Positions 1-7,873 of a DNA stretch of 28,481 bases are shown here, one piece after another. The translations under genes and the position numbers were made by a program. Position 1 is the stretch's first letter; every line of letters begins with the position of its first letter. The notes under the pieces are model-generated. The model did not search any database. It saw nothing but the letters and a program-made list of their open reading frames with translations, and was not told the DNA's origin. This DNA comes from Clostridium sp. UBA6640 (lineage in GTDB: Bacteria > Bacillota > Clostridia > Clostridiales > Clostridiaceae): positions 7,252 through 35,732 of the forward strand of contig NZ_DKLM01000069.1 of assembly GCF_002455975.1 (NCBI RefSeq), given 5' to 3'.

Positions 1-70
1 TATAGGGAGAATAATAAAAATCTTATAAGTACAAACTAAAAGGAGTTAAGTATTATAGAGGTTTATATTC

Positions 71-96
71 AAAAATCATAGAAGCTATGATTTTTG
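71..96 (+). terminator. Intrinsic terminator upstream of selO
   Basis: An 11-bp perfect stem (71-81 with 85-95) closes a 3-base loop and its 3' arm ends in a T run. It probably ends a gene lying to the left of the window. Positions 1-70 contain no gene I can support. Confidence 0.6.
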
Positions 97-147
97 TTTC
101 ATGTAATAAAAAGGCTATAAAAAAGAGAAGCGGAAAAGGAGGATAGT

Positions 148-1623
148 ATGAAAGAAAGGGAAGTAGTAATAGAAACAGGTTTGAACTTGGACAATAGTTA
201 TGCTCACCTTCCAGAAATATTTTTTACTAGACAGAGCCCAAGCCAGGTACCTTCACCAAAATTAGTTACATTGAATTATCCGTTAATAGCTTCTTTAGGA
301 TTAAATGCTAAGGGACTTGAAAGTGCTGATGGAGTAGATGTGTTTGCAGGAAACAAGATTCCAGAAGGTGCTACACCTCTTGCACAAGCATATGCAGGAC
401 ATCAATTTGGGCATTTTGCCATGTTAGGTGATGGAAGAGCTTTACTCATAGGAGAATATATCACTCCACTAGGTGAGCGATTTGATATTCAACTTAAAGG
501 TTCAGGTGAAACTCCATATTCACGAAGAGGCGATGGTAAAGCAGCACTAGGTCCAATGTTAAGAGAATACATTATAAGTGAGGCAATGAATGCACTGGGT
601 ATTGCTACCACCCGTAGCCTAGCTGTAGTTACAACAGGAGAGTCAATAATAAGGGAAACTAGGTTACCTGGTGCAATACTAACTCGAGTAGCTGCCAGCC
701 ATATACGTGTTGGTACATTTCAATATGCTTCAAAATGGGGTACAGTTGAAGAACTTAGAGCATTAGCTGATTATACTTTACAAAGACATTTTAAAGAAGC
801 AGATGATAAAGAAAACCGTTATCTTTTCTTGCTTCAAGAAGTAATTAAAAATCAAGCTGAGCTTATTGCAAAATGGCAACTGGTTGGTTTTATCCATGGA
901 GTGATGAACACTGATAATATGACAATTAGCGGAGAAACAATTGATTATGGTCCTTGTGCCTTTATGGATGTCTATGACCCTGCAACTGTATTTAGTTCTA
1001 TTGATATTCATGGTAGATATGCTTATGGTAATCAACCTAATATTGGGGCGTGGAATCTTGCAAGGTTTGCTGAAACACTATTACCATTGCTACATACTAA
1101 TCAGGAGGAAGCTCTCAAGTTAGCACAGAGCGCAATCTCGGATTTTCCTACGTTGTATAAGCGCAATTGGCTTTCTGGAATGAGAGCAAAGCTTGGTATA
1201 TTTAACGAAGAGCCTGAGGATGAGTCTCTAATTGAAGGACTTCTAAGTATAATGCAAGAGTATGGTGCAGACTATACTAATACCTTCCGTGCATTAACTT
1301 TTGATAACATAGAGGATACAGTACTGTTTGGAAAAGTGGAATTTGATGAGTGGTATAAGTTATGGCAGGAGCGATTAACAAGACAAGAGGAATCAAAAGC
1401 CTCCTCAAAGGAGCTTATGAAAAGTAGTAATCCAGCAGTAATTCCACGTAATCACAGGGTAGAAGAAGCACTAAAAGCTGCAGTAGAGCAAGGTGATTAT
1501 AGTGTGATGGAACGGCTTTTAGATGCACTTTCAAAACCTTATGATCACTCTAAAGAACAGGATTATTATTCTACATTACCTGAACCATCAAGTTGTTCAT
1601 ACAGAACATATTGTGGAACCTAA
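148..1623 (+). CDS. selO: Protein adenylyltransferase SelO (YdiU/UPF0061 family)
   Basis: A 491-residue protein matching the SelO/YdiU pseudokinase family over its full length. The family transfers AMP from ATP to Ser/Thr/Tyr of target proteins (AMPylation), linked in E. coli to oxidative stress. Visible landmarks are the glycine-rich segment GSGETPYSRRGDG (near residue 118), the catalytic-loop motif HGVMNTDN (residues 250-257) and DYGP (D266); D256, N257 and D266 correspond to the family's active-site and metal-binding residues. The C-terminus ends CSYRTYCGT, so this is a Cys form without selenocysteine. GGAGG lies 6-7 bases before the ATG. The gene stands alone between two terminators, so it is probably monocistronic. 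It looks intact and of normal length. Confidence 0.95.
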   Translation: MKEREVVIETGLNLDNSYAHLPEIFFTRQSPSQVPSPKLVTLNYPLIASLGLNAKGLESADGVDVFAGNKIPEGATPLAQAYAGHQFGHFAMLGDGRALLIGEYITPLGERFDIQLKGSGETPYSRRGDGKAALGPMLREYIISEAMNALGIATTRSLAVVTTGESIIRETRLPGAILTRVAASHIRVGTFQYASKWGTVEELRALADYTLQRHFKEADDKENRYLFLLQEVIKNQAELIAKWQLVGFIHGVMNTDNMTISGETIDYGPCAFMDVYDPATVFSSIDIHGRYAYGNQPNIGAWNLARFAETLLPLLHTNQEEALKLAQSAISDFPTLYKRNWLSGMRAKLGIFNEEPEDESLIEGLLSIMQEYGADYTNTFRALTFDNIEDTVLFGKVEFDEWYKLWQERLTRQEESKASSKELMKSSNPAVIPRNHRVEEALKAAVEQGDYSVMERLLDALSKPYDHSKEQDYYSTLPEPSSCSYRTYCGT

Positions 1624-1625
1624 TA

Positions 1626-1672
1626 CAAAAGCAGCTAGTAAAATATATTGAGTTTTACTAGCTACTTTTGTG
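1626..1672 (+). terminator. Intrinsic terminator of selO
   Basis: A long imperfect stem (about 1626-1643 with 1652-1670; CAAAAG/CTTTTG at the base, AGCTAGTAAAA/TTTTACTAGCT above) lies directly after the selO stop codon. Confidence 0.75.
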
Positions 1673-1843
1673 TGGAAGCATAATAAGAACTTAAGTTTAA
1701 AAAACACTAATTATATTGTATATGGGAAAGTCTGTGGTTTTTCACTTACAACATGATTTCAAGAGAAGGAAAATCAAGGGTATTATAGAATGGTTTAATA
1801 TATACTTTCTAATTATATAAATAAAAATAGTGAGGTGAATAAA

Positions 1844-1903
1844 ATGGACAACTTAAAGTTTACATTAAATAGTATAAGTAGCTCTAAGCAGAGACTATTT
1901 TAA
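1844..1903 (+). CDS. Putative leader ORF (19 aa) upstream of CD3324-family gene
   Basis: ATG at 1844 follows a good ribosome-binding site (GAGGTG, 1832-1837) and encodes 19 residues beginning MDNLKFTLNS and ending KQRLF. Its last five codons form the 5' arm of the hairpin at 1888-1979. The second CD3324-family gene of this window has the same arrangement (10583-10621) with an unrelated peptide, so a regulatory leader is more likely than a gene remnant. The remainder of 1673-1843 shows nothing I can name. Confidence 0.4.
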   Translation: MDNLKFTLNSISSSKQRLF

Positions 1904-1979
1904 TGTTAAGTCTACAACTTTGCTTAGAGTAATTTAGATTATAGTAGATAAAATAGGCTTAACATATAGTAGTCTTTGC
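1888..1979 (+). promoter_or_regulatory. Structured leader upstream of CD3324-family gene (copy 1)
   Basis: GCAGAGACTA (1888) can pair with TAGTCTTTGC ending at 1979 (one G-U), and inside it ATGTTAAGTCTA (1903-1914) pairs with TAGGCTTAACAT (1954-1965) with one wobble. No U run follows, so it is not a simple terminator. The outer arms recur at 10621-10672 before the paralogous gene while the inner stem does not. It may be an attenuator or translation-control leader linked to the short ORF that overlaps it. Confidence 0.45.
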
Positions 1980-2023
1980 ACTTAATTCATAGTTATATTG
2001 TGGATTAAAAGGAGTGCATAGAA

Positions 2024-2299
2024 GTGAAATATGTTAAAGCAGAAAGTATTTTACCAGAGTATGTAATAGAAATTATCCAAAATTATATAGATGGTGAATA
2101 TTTATATATACCTAGAAAAAAAGGTAATGAGAAGTCTTGGGGAGAGAAGAGCGGAATAAAAAGTATTTTAAAGGATAGGAATGTTGAGATATATAAGAAA
2201 TTCACATATGGATTTAGCATAGAGGAACTATGTGAGGAATATTATCTTTCTGAAAGCAGCATAAGAAGAATACTAAAAAGTGAAAAGTTAAGTAGCTAA
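2024..2299 (+). CDS. CD3324 family protein (Mor-like HTH)
   Basis: A 91-residue protein of the CD3324 type, small clostridial proteins related to the Mor transcription activator fold. The N-terminal part (LPEYVIEIIQNYIDGEYLYIPRK) and the segment KSWGEKSGIK are shared with the paralogue at 10706-10975. The C-terminal region from about residue 62 (GFSIEELCEEYYLSESSIRRIL) reads as a helix-turn-helix. The start is GTG at 2024 with AAGGAG at 2009-2014. A terminator follows at once, so it is monocistronic behind its own structured leader. A DNA-binding role is inferred from the fold; no target is known. Confidence 0.75.
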   Translation: MKYVKAESILPEYVIEIIQNYIDGEYLYIPRKKGNEKSWGEKSGIKSILKDRNVEIYKKFTYGFSIEELCEEYYLSESSIRRILKSEKLSS

Positions 2300-2304
2300 G
2301 AATA

Positions 2305-2340
2305 AAACCAGCAGAGCTTTATAGTTCTGCTGGTTCTATT
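2305..2340 (+). terminator. Intrinsic terminator of CD3324-family gene
   Basis: Stem AACCAGCAGA (about 2306-2315) with TCTGCTGGTT (2326-2335), followed by a T-rich tail (TCTATTT). Confidence 0.75.
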
Positions 2341-2426
2341 TATGTGGAAGATAAATAAAAAACCAAATTCTATATAGAACCATTTGCGAAAGTGAATAAA
2401 GAGAGTGCTACTAGTATAATTTTAAT

Positions 2427-2641
2427 CAATGGAAAATTGACTATGGACAATTGACAATTACGGATATTTCTCAGTAGTAACTGAGAAATTTAGAATTGAC
2501 TAATTGTAGCGGAGAACAGTGTTCTCCACAGAGTAGCTAGCGATATAATCGCTAGTAAAAGAAATAATTAAAGAAATTACTTTGTTAAAAAGTAATTTCA
2601 ACCATAATTGTCCATTGTCAATCGTCCATTGTCAATTGTAC
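2427..2641. repeat. Multi-hairpin MITE-like element (about 215 bp)
   Basis: The ends are long imperfect inverted repeats: 2427-2463 (CAATGG...GACAATTACGG) against 2602-2641 (CCATAATTGTCC...). Between them are four consecutive hairpins: 2466-2475 with 2480-2489, 2511-2517 with 2521-2527, 2537-2544 with 2548-2555 (all perfect) and 2573-2583 with 2589-2599. There is no coding capacity. The whole can fold as a multibranched structure. Similar 'caatggacaattgacaa' ends are, to my knowledge, common in clostridial intergenic DNA, so this is probably one copy of a non-autonomous dispersed element. Confidence 0.7.
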
Positions 2642-2665
2642 AAGTATTAAGGGGGAGGGGTTATA

Positions 2666-4306
2666 ATGAAAAAATATATTAATAAAATTAAATGGTACAT
2701 TTTGATAGGAATTATATTTGATGCACTTTATACATTAACAATTGCAATAGTTCCATATATGCAGAAACTATTGTTTGATAATGCTTTAAATGAGGGGATT
2801 GGATGGGTCTTAAAGCTTTCACTTTTGTATTTTATTTTTATGATTTTGGGTTTAATATTTTTATACGTATCAGAAAGATGTGCTTGGAAAAGGTCTATAA
2901 TCTTTGAAACGGAATTAAAAAAAGATTTTTTTCAATCAATATCTAGATATAGTTATAAAAGATTTTCTCAAAGAGATATTGGTGAATATATATCTATGCA
3001 AGGTAATGATATTACTGCGCTAGAACAGGATTATCTTCAGCCATTAATTTCAATTGTTCAATCTATAAATATGCTTATTATTTATAGTGTAATAATGTTT
3101 GTATTTGTAGATTTTAGAATTGCGTTAGTTATATTTTTATCATCTCTTGTATCAGTATTTGTACCTAAAATCACTGCAAAAACATTAGCTAAACGTCGTA
3201 ATGAATACTTAGTTCAAGTGGGACGATATGTGTCTTGTATAAAAGATTTCTTTGAAGGTTTTAAATTAATCGACAATAGGACACGAAATAATATATGTAA
3301 AGAGCATGATAAAATTATTAAAGAAACAGCAGATAAGAGATATGAATACGGAAAGTTTAAAGTTGTTACACTTAAGGTAAACGGATTTGCTATAGATATT
3401 ATTGGTATATTTAGTTTTATTGCAGTAGGAATTCTATTTTTTAAAAATGAAATTACTATAGGAACAGGTATTGCTACATTTGGATATATTCAATGTTTTA
3501 TTAATCCTATAGATGAAATTTTAAGAGACATAAATACTATAAGCTCTTTAAAGCATGTAAAATCTAAAGTGTTTACATATATCAATGAAAATGAACCTTC
3601 TAACAAAGTAGATAAGGGAGAATTTAATTCACATATAGAATTTAAAAATATTAGCATTGATTATGGAGATTTTTCAATCAGTGATTTTTCTTATCGATTT
3701 GAAAAGGGTAAAAAATATGCCTTAGTTGGACATAGTGGGTCTGGTAAATCAACCATAGTAAATGCTCTTATGAAGTATAGAGAGTTAGATAGTGGAAATA
3801 TTTATATTGATGGTGAGAATTTAAATTCATTAGATACTTCAAGTATAATATGTTGTGTAAATCAAAGTGAGCATATATTTGCAGATAATTTTATAAACAA
3901 TGCTTCAGTATTTTCCTCATATAACAACACTAAAATTAGTGAAATTGTGGATAATTTAAATTTAAATATACTAAAAAATATAAAATATAAGGAGAATTGT
4001 CAACAATTAAGTGGAGGAGAAAAGCAAATAGTAAATATTGTACGTATGCTTAGTGCAGATACCCCGATATGCATTATGGACGAGTCTTTTTCAGCAATGG
4101 ATGTGAACACAACAGAAGTTTTACAGAATACTTTAATGAATATGAAAGATAAAACTGTAATCATGGTAACCCATAAGTTATCGCAAGAGCAGCTTGAACA
4201 ATTTGATGAAGTCATTCTTATGAAGTCTGGTAAAGTGATGCAAAGCGGAGCATATAGTGATATCTTAAAAACACCAGAGTTTAGAAAACTACAAACAATT
4301 TCTTAA
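2666..4306 (+). CDS. ABC exporter, fused permease and ATPase
   Basis: A 546-residue half-transporter: an N-terminal membrane domain with about six hydrophobic segments (roughly residues 10-290) and a C-terminal nucleotide-binding domain. ATPase motifs are complete: Walker A GHSGSGKST (about 355-363), Q-loop VNQSEH, signature LSGGEKQ (about 448), Walker B CIMDES (D472) and switch His in VTHKLS (H503). It should work as a homodimer exporting a peptide, lipid or drug; no peptidase domain and no substrate clue. A strong GGGGGAGGGG precedes the ATG. It lies between the MITE-like element and two hairpins, so it is likely monocistronic. Confidence 0.9.
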   Translation: MKKYINKIKWYILIGIIFDALYTLTIAIVPYMQKLLFDNALNEGIGWVLKLSLLYFIFMILGLIFLYVSERCAWKRSIIFETELKKDFFQSISRYSYKRFSQRDIGEYISMQGNDITALEQDYLQPLISIVQSINMLIIYSVIMFVFVDFRIALVIFLSSLVSVFVPKITAKTLAKRRNEYLVQVGRYVSCIKDFFEGFKLIDNRTRNNICKEHDKIIKETADKRYEYGKFKVVTLKVNGFAIDIIGIFSFIAVGILFFKNEITIGTGIATFGYIQCFINPIDEILRDINTISSLKHVKSKVFTYINENEPSNKVDKGEFNSHIEFKNISIDYGDFSISDFSYRFEKGKKYALVGHSGSGKSTIVNALMKYRELDSGNIYIDGENLNSLDTSSIICCVNQSEHIFADNFINNASVFSSYNNTKISEIVDNLNLNILKNIKYKENCQQLSGGEKQIVNIVRMLSADTPICIMDESFSAMDVNTTEVLQNTLMNMKDKTVIMVTHKLSQEQLEQFDEVILMKSGKVMQSGAYSDILKTPEFRKLQTIS

Positions 4307-4313
4307 TAAAATG

Positions 4314-4350
4314 AAATTCTTATAGAACTAATATATTTTTATAAGAATTT
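4314..4350 (+). terminator. Hairpin downstream of the ABC exporter
   Basis: Perfect 11-bp stem AAATTCTTATA (4314-4324) with TATAAGAATTT (4340-4350), ending in T and A residues. It is the first of two stacked hairpins after the gene. Confidence 0.5.
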
Positions 4351-4385
4351 TAAATATTAATATAAAAAATTCCATTTGAAGATTT

Positions 4386-4420
4386 AAAACAATAGGTGTC
4401 ACATCTATTGTTTTAATTTT
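4386..4420 (+). terminator. Second terminator after the ABC exporter
   Basis: Perfect 10-bp stem AAAACAATAG (4386-4395) with CTATTGTTTT (4405-4414), followed by AATTTT. It looks bidirectional. Confidence 0.65.
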
Positions 4421-4495
4421 CTGTAAATATTATAATTAAAGGAATTATATGTAATAGATATATTGCAGTTTAAAGTTAAAAAATGGGGGAGGGGT

Positions 4496-4555
4496 ATGGA
4501 GAACTCTCTTATGAGGGGATGGTTGGAAATAGGGATAATTTTATATATATTTTAG
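4496..4555 (+). CDS. Small hydrophobic ORF (19 aa), uncertain
   Basis: ATG at 4496 follows an unusually strong purine run (GGGGGAGGGG, 4485-4494). It encodes MENSLMRGWLEIG then IILYIF and stops. It could be a real micropeptide, a leader for the downstream AraC-type gene, or the 5' remnant of a lost gene. The rest of 4421-4675 holds nothing else I can support. Confidence 0.25.
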   Translation: MENSLMRGWLEIGIILYIF

Positions 4556-4675
4556 GAGACACAGAAATAAACTAAGTGATGTATATAATTTACATTATCG
4601 ACTAATTGCGGCAGAAAAAATCGAGAGAATTTATTTGATAAAATGTATGATATTGTATGATAGGAGATGATACAG

Positions 4676-5560
4676 TTGGAATGGATGGAACATATCAATA
4701 GAGCTGTAGATTATATTGAGGAAAATTTAGATGGTGAAATTTCATATGAGAGATTATCACAAATTGCTGGATGTTCTATATATAACTTTCAGCGAATGTT
4801 TTCTTATATTGCAGATAAGACTTTGAATGAATACATTAGAAATAGACGACTTACTCTTGCAGCTTTTGATATTTTAAATAGCAAAGTAAATATTGTTGAT
4901 ATTGCAATGAAGTATGGATATACTTCTCATGATTCTTTTACAAGAGCCTTTCAAAAGTTTCATGGAGTTCTTCCATCAAAAGTACGTACGGATACAGTAA
5001 GTCTTAAATCTTGTCCTAAAATCTCCTTTCATATTACAATTAAAGGAGACGGTTATATGAATTATCAGATTGAACAATGGCCAGCCTTTACTATTTCAGG
5101 AATAAGAAGAAGAATTAATACTGATGAAGCTTTTCAGCTTATTCCACAGATTTGGGAAACAGCGGGCAGAGATGGGACTATGCAACAATTATTTGACCTT
5201 TGGAGTAAAGCAGATATGCGTCCAGTAGGGCTTCTTGGAATCAGTAATGGAGAACAATGTGGGAATTCAGAGGAAATGGACTATTATTTAGGTGTAACTA
5301 CTTACGTTCATACATCTGAATGTGCTAAGGTTACTACTCCTAGCCATATGGATGAATTCCAATTTCCTAAAGCCACGTGGGTAATATTAGAAGCAAATGG
5401 AGCATTACCAGAAGCTGTTCAGAATATTTATAAGAAATTTTATACAGAATGGTTACCAAATTCTAGCTATGAACTTGATGATTTGCCAGTAATTGAATGT
5501 TATTTACAAGATAATAGGCAGGAAGTATGGATTGCAATAAAATTAAGAAAAAATTCCTAG
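4676..5560 (+). CDS. AraC-family regulator with GyrI-like effector domain
   Basis: About 294 residues. The first ~105 are an AraC-type double helix-turn-helix; the second helix pair is seen in VDIAMKYGYTSHDSFTRAF. From about residue 120 a GyrI-like/AraC effector-binding domain follows (YQIEQWPAFTISGIRRRI, then MRPVGLLGISN), the type that binds small, often cationic, ligands. I take TTG at 4676 because AGGAG (4662-4666) is 9 bases upstream; the ATG at 4667 would touch that site. The gene is followed after 10 bases by a DUF1905/C39-like gene, so the two form an operon. It probably controls its own operon and perhaps the upstream exporter, which is only an inference from position. Confidence 0.85.
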   Translation: MEWMEHINRAVDYIEENLDGEISYERLSQIAGCSIYNFQRMFSYIADKTLNEYIRNRRLTLAAFDILNSKVNIVDIAMKYGYTSHDSFTRAFQKFHGVLPSKVRTDTVSLKSCPKISFHITIKGDGYMNYQIEQWPAFTISGIRRRINTDEAFQLIPQIWETAGRDGTMQQLFDLWSKADMRPVGLLGISNGEQCGNSEEMDYYLGVTTYVHTSECAKVTTPSHMDEFQFPKATWVILEANGALPEAVQNIYKKFYTEWLPNSSYELDDLPVIECYLQDNRQEVWIAIKLRKNS

Positions 5561-5570
5561 GAGGAAAGCT

Positions 5571-6242
5571 ATGGAATATAAGTTCGAAGGAACGTTATTA
5601 AAGGAGAATATAAGAACATTCATAGTAATACCTTTCAATGTGTGGGAAGTATGCGAGCAAAAAGGCATAATACCTGTAAAAGTCACAGTAAATAATATAA
5701 CTTTTGAATGTAAACTTGTACCTAAAGGTAATGGAAACTATTATATCCCGATCACAAAGCCAATTCTTAAGGAAATAGAAGATCATATAAATTTTAATGT
5801 ATCTTTTGAAATAATTGATGGATTGACTAGGATTAATAAGAATAGTCCATATAGTATTAAAAATCCTATACGAAAAATAGATAAGATAGAAAGTATTATT
5901 CAGCCGCAAAGTGGTATGTGTGGACAAATATGTGTAGCAATGTTAGCAGGGGTATCCATAGAAGAAGTAGTTAATATTATGAAATCAAAAAGATGGCAAG
6001 CATCTTTAAGTAAGGTAATTGAAACCCTAGATTACTATGGAATTGCTCATTCATCTAAAATGATTTATATGCGTAATGAAGTAAAAGAATTACCTAAATG
6101 TTGCATTATAAATGCTCGTTCCGAGAAACGTAGTCATCTATTGCTGTTTTATAATGGAGAGTATTATGATCCATCCTTAGGCGTATTGGAAGAGTATGAT
6201 ACAAATCAAATCATCGGATATCTAGAAATTTTTGTAGAATAA
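5571..6242 (+). CDS. DUF1905 domain fused to a C39-like cysteine peptidase
   Basis: A 223-residue protein with two parts. Residues 1-85 fit DUF1905 (FIVIPFNVWEV, then IPVKVTVNNITF and LVPKGNGNYYIPITK). Residues about 105-223 look like a papain-fold peptidase of the C39 type: Q111 and C117 in QPQSGMCGQ, H189 in SHLLLFYNG and D200 in YYDPS give a full Gln-Cys-His-Asp set. There is no signal peptide or membrane segment, so it should be cytoplasmic. The AGGAGG site at 5559-5564 overlaps the AraC-type stop codon, so translation is coupled. The exporter-borne version of C39 cuts leader peptides of bacteriocins; here the peptidase is free and its substrate is unknown. Confidence 0.7.
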   Translation: MEYKFEGTLLKENIRTFIVIPFNVWEVCEQKGIIPVKVTVNNITFECKLVPKGNGNYYIPITKPILKEIEDHINFNVSFEIIDGLTRINKNSPYSIKNPIRKIDKIESIIQPQSGMCGQICVAMLAGVSIEEVVNIMKSKRWQASLSKVIETLDYYGIAHSSKMIYMRNEVKELPKCCIINARSEKRSHLLLFYNGEYYDPSLGVLEEYDTNQIIGYLEIFVE

Positions 6243-6276
6243 TTTTTATAAACAGAATCATAGATCACATGAGTCA

Positions 6277-6308
6277 AGGGCAGTCATAGAGAAAATTATG
6301 GCTGTCCT
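6277..6308 (+). terminator. Hairpin after the DUF1905/C39 gene
   Basis: A 12-bp stem with G-U pairs (6277-6288 with 6297-6308) and an 8-base loop. The tail is A-rich rather than T-rich, so terminator function is uncertain. Confidence 0.4.
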
Positions 6309-6399
6309 AAAAGTCTTATCTATAGTTATTTAATGATAAAAATTTTATATTAATGTTGCATGGAATATAAAATTTTAATAAACTAAAATTTATAAATAA

Positions 6400-6639
6400 T
6401 TGGAGGAAAAGAAAATAAATACTGTTTTAAATTTAGATACAACTATAATTTTTTTAGTTTTTATTGCATTAGCATTAGTAAATTTATTTTTTATCCATTT
6501 TTCAACTAAAAGCTGTAAAATGGATAAGAACAAAAACATAGTATTAACTTTAAATGCATTTTTTCTAATAATAAATTTATTTATTTTAACTGGTTTAGTC
6601 ATATTAGCTATGATATCTAATTATTGTTTTGGACCATAA
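6400..6639 (+). CDS. Small two-TM membrane protein with a doubtful start
   Basis: At most 79 residues with two hydrophobic segments (about 16-35, TIIFLVFIALALVNLFFI, and about 48-72) separated by a charged loop KSCKMDKNKN. I do not recognise the family. The TTG at 6400 is next to the only good ribosome-binding site (GGAGG, 6402-6406), so it cannot be the start used with that site. The codon at the right distance (6415) is ATA, which looks like a mutated ATG. The gene may be started weakly from ATA or be newly inactivated. No terminator separates it from the next gene. Confidence 0.5.
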   Translation: MEEKKINTVLNLDTTIIFLVFIALALVNLFFIHFSTKSCKMDKNKNIVLTLNAFFLIINLFILTGLVILAMISNYCFGP

Positions 6640-6693
6640 ATTTTGCGAAGTATGGATACCGGTAAAAAGAAAATAGACTTGGAGGGTATTAGA

Positions 6694-7515
6694 ATGAATA
6701 TTAAAATATGTAATCCAAAAGAAGATCGACCAGGTAAAGAAAATATCTTTTTAGCATTTGACGAGAAAGAAAACTATTTGGGATATGCTTATGCATATCC
6801 AGCAATAAACTATCATCAGACATATGAAACGCCATATGCTATTTTTATAGATGTTAATATAGAATTTGATTTGGACAAGTTGTTAGAATATGAAGTTAGG
6901 CAGAAGTTATTTGACAAAGTATATTCTAGGGCTAAAGAGCTTCGGATGGAAAGACCAGATTTAAAAGCTAGAATATACTCTGGATTTAGCTATGATAAGG
7001 ATAAGTTAGACTTTTATATTAAAAATGGATTTGAAGAAGATTACAGCATTATTATGGAGGCAGATATTCCTAAAAACTTTACATACACTTTACCTGAAAA
7101 TATAAAGGTAATAGAATTGAAATTTGATTCTATGGAAGAACTAATGGAATATAAAGCAATGTATGATGAAATATTTATAACACCGTTGGATATAGAAGCA
7201 TTTGCAGAACAAGAAAAAGAAATGTATTTTAAGAATCTGTCTTTTTTAATAGAGAACAAAGTGCAGGGAGGATGTACAATTTTTGAAAAGGATGGCTTCG
7301 GATTTATTGAGACATTATATGTTTTACCTGAAGCACGAGAAAAAGGGCTATCAAAGGTTATAGTCAATTATATATTTAATTATTTCATGTTAAATGGATT
7401 AAGTAAAACAAAACTTGAAGTATGGCAATTAAATAAACGTGCCATAAAGCTCTATAAATCCTTTGGATATGATGAAGTAGAGAAAAATTTAATGTTCTCA
7501 GGCATAAATTTATGA
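6694..7515 (+). CDS. Tandem-GNAT N-acetyltransferase
   Basis: 273 residues from ATG 6694; GGAGGG (6680-6685) lies 8 bases upstream, so the longer reading from 6643 is unlikely. The C-terminal half is a recognisable GNAT domain: acetyl-CoA loop VLPEAREKGLSKVIV and the end motif NKRAIKLYKSFGY. The N-terminal half (YLGYAYAYPAINYHQTYETP, then LKARIYSGF and FYIKNGFEED) looks like a second, degenerate GNAT domain. The GNAT fold moves an acetyl group from acetyl-CoA to an amine; the substrate here is unknown. A strong terminator follows. Confidence 0.8.
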   Translation: MNIKICNPKEDRPGKENIFLAFDEKENYLGYAYAYPAINYHQTYETPYAIFIDVNIEFDLDKLLEYEVRQKLFDKVYSRAKELRMERPDLKARIYSGFSYDKDKLDFYIKNGFEEDYSIIMEADIPKNFTYTLPENIKVIELKFDSMEELMEYKAMYDEIFITPLDIEAFAEQEKEMYFKNLSFLIENKVQGGCTIFEKDGFGFIETLYVLPEAREKGLSKVIVNYIFNYFMLNGLSKTKLEVWQLNKRAIKLYKSFGYDEVEKNLMFSGINL

Positions 7516-7521
7516 TTAAAG

Positions 7522-7572
7522 AATAGATGAAATAAAGCTTATGTAAAAAGTTTTATTTCATCTATTTTTATT
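7522..7572 (+). terminator. Intrinsic terminator of tandem-GNAT gene
   Basis: Perfect 15-bp stem (7522-7536 with 7552-7566), 15-base loop, then TTTATTT. Confidence 0.85.
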
Positions 7573-7746
7573 TATAAAAGTTACAATAAAGTATATAATT
7601 TACATTTGATTTGATATAATAGTTATAAAATTCATACTGTACTTATGAATATAAGAAAAATTTTTCATATTAAATGAAGTCCATTTTATTATTAATATTA
7701 GCAGCATTTAATATAATAAATGCAGTAAATTAATGGGGGCATAAAA

Positions 7747-7782
7747 ATGGATGAAGTTAATGTTTGTGAAAAAATGAAATAG
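7747..7782 (+). other. Short ORF with strong RBS (11 aa) in a gene-free stretch
   Basis: GGGGG (7735-7739) then ATG at 7747 encoding MDEVNVCEKMK and a stop. It sits in the 300-base gap before 7874. It may be a leader ORF or the stump of a deleted gene. Nothing else in 7573-7873 is recognisable apart from a small palindrome GCATTTA/TAAATGC near 7705. Confidence 0.25.
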
Positions 7783-7873
7783 TACTAATTATTTTTATGA
7801 AAGGTCAATGACTTATAAATTTAACAGAAAAACTTAAATCATTAAAAGTAATTGTTATTTTAGGAAGGAAAAT

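Noticed and set aside
778..1035. Minus-strand open frame inside selO
   Set aside because: It lies wholly within a well-supported gene, resembles no family and has no ribosome-binding site. Other antisense frames (e.g. 4000-4215, 5598-5927, 7041-7367, 19689-20114, 23081-23299, 24130-24396) were dropped for the same reasons.
1560..1623. Selenocysteine codon in the SelO C-terminus
   Set aside because: The C-terminal codons show ordinary Cys and a TAA stop; there is no in-frame TGA followed by more family sequence.
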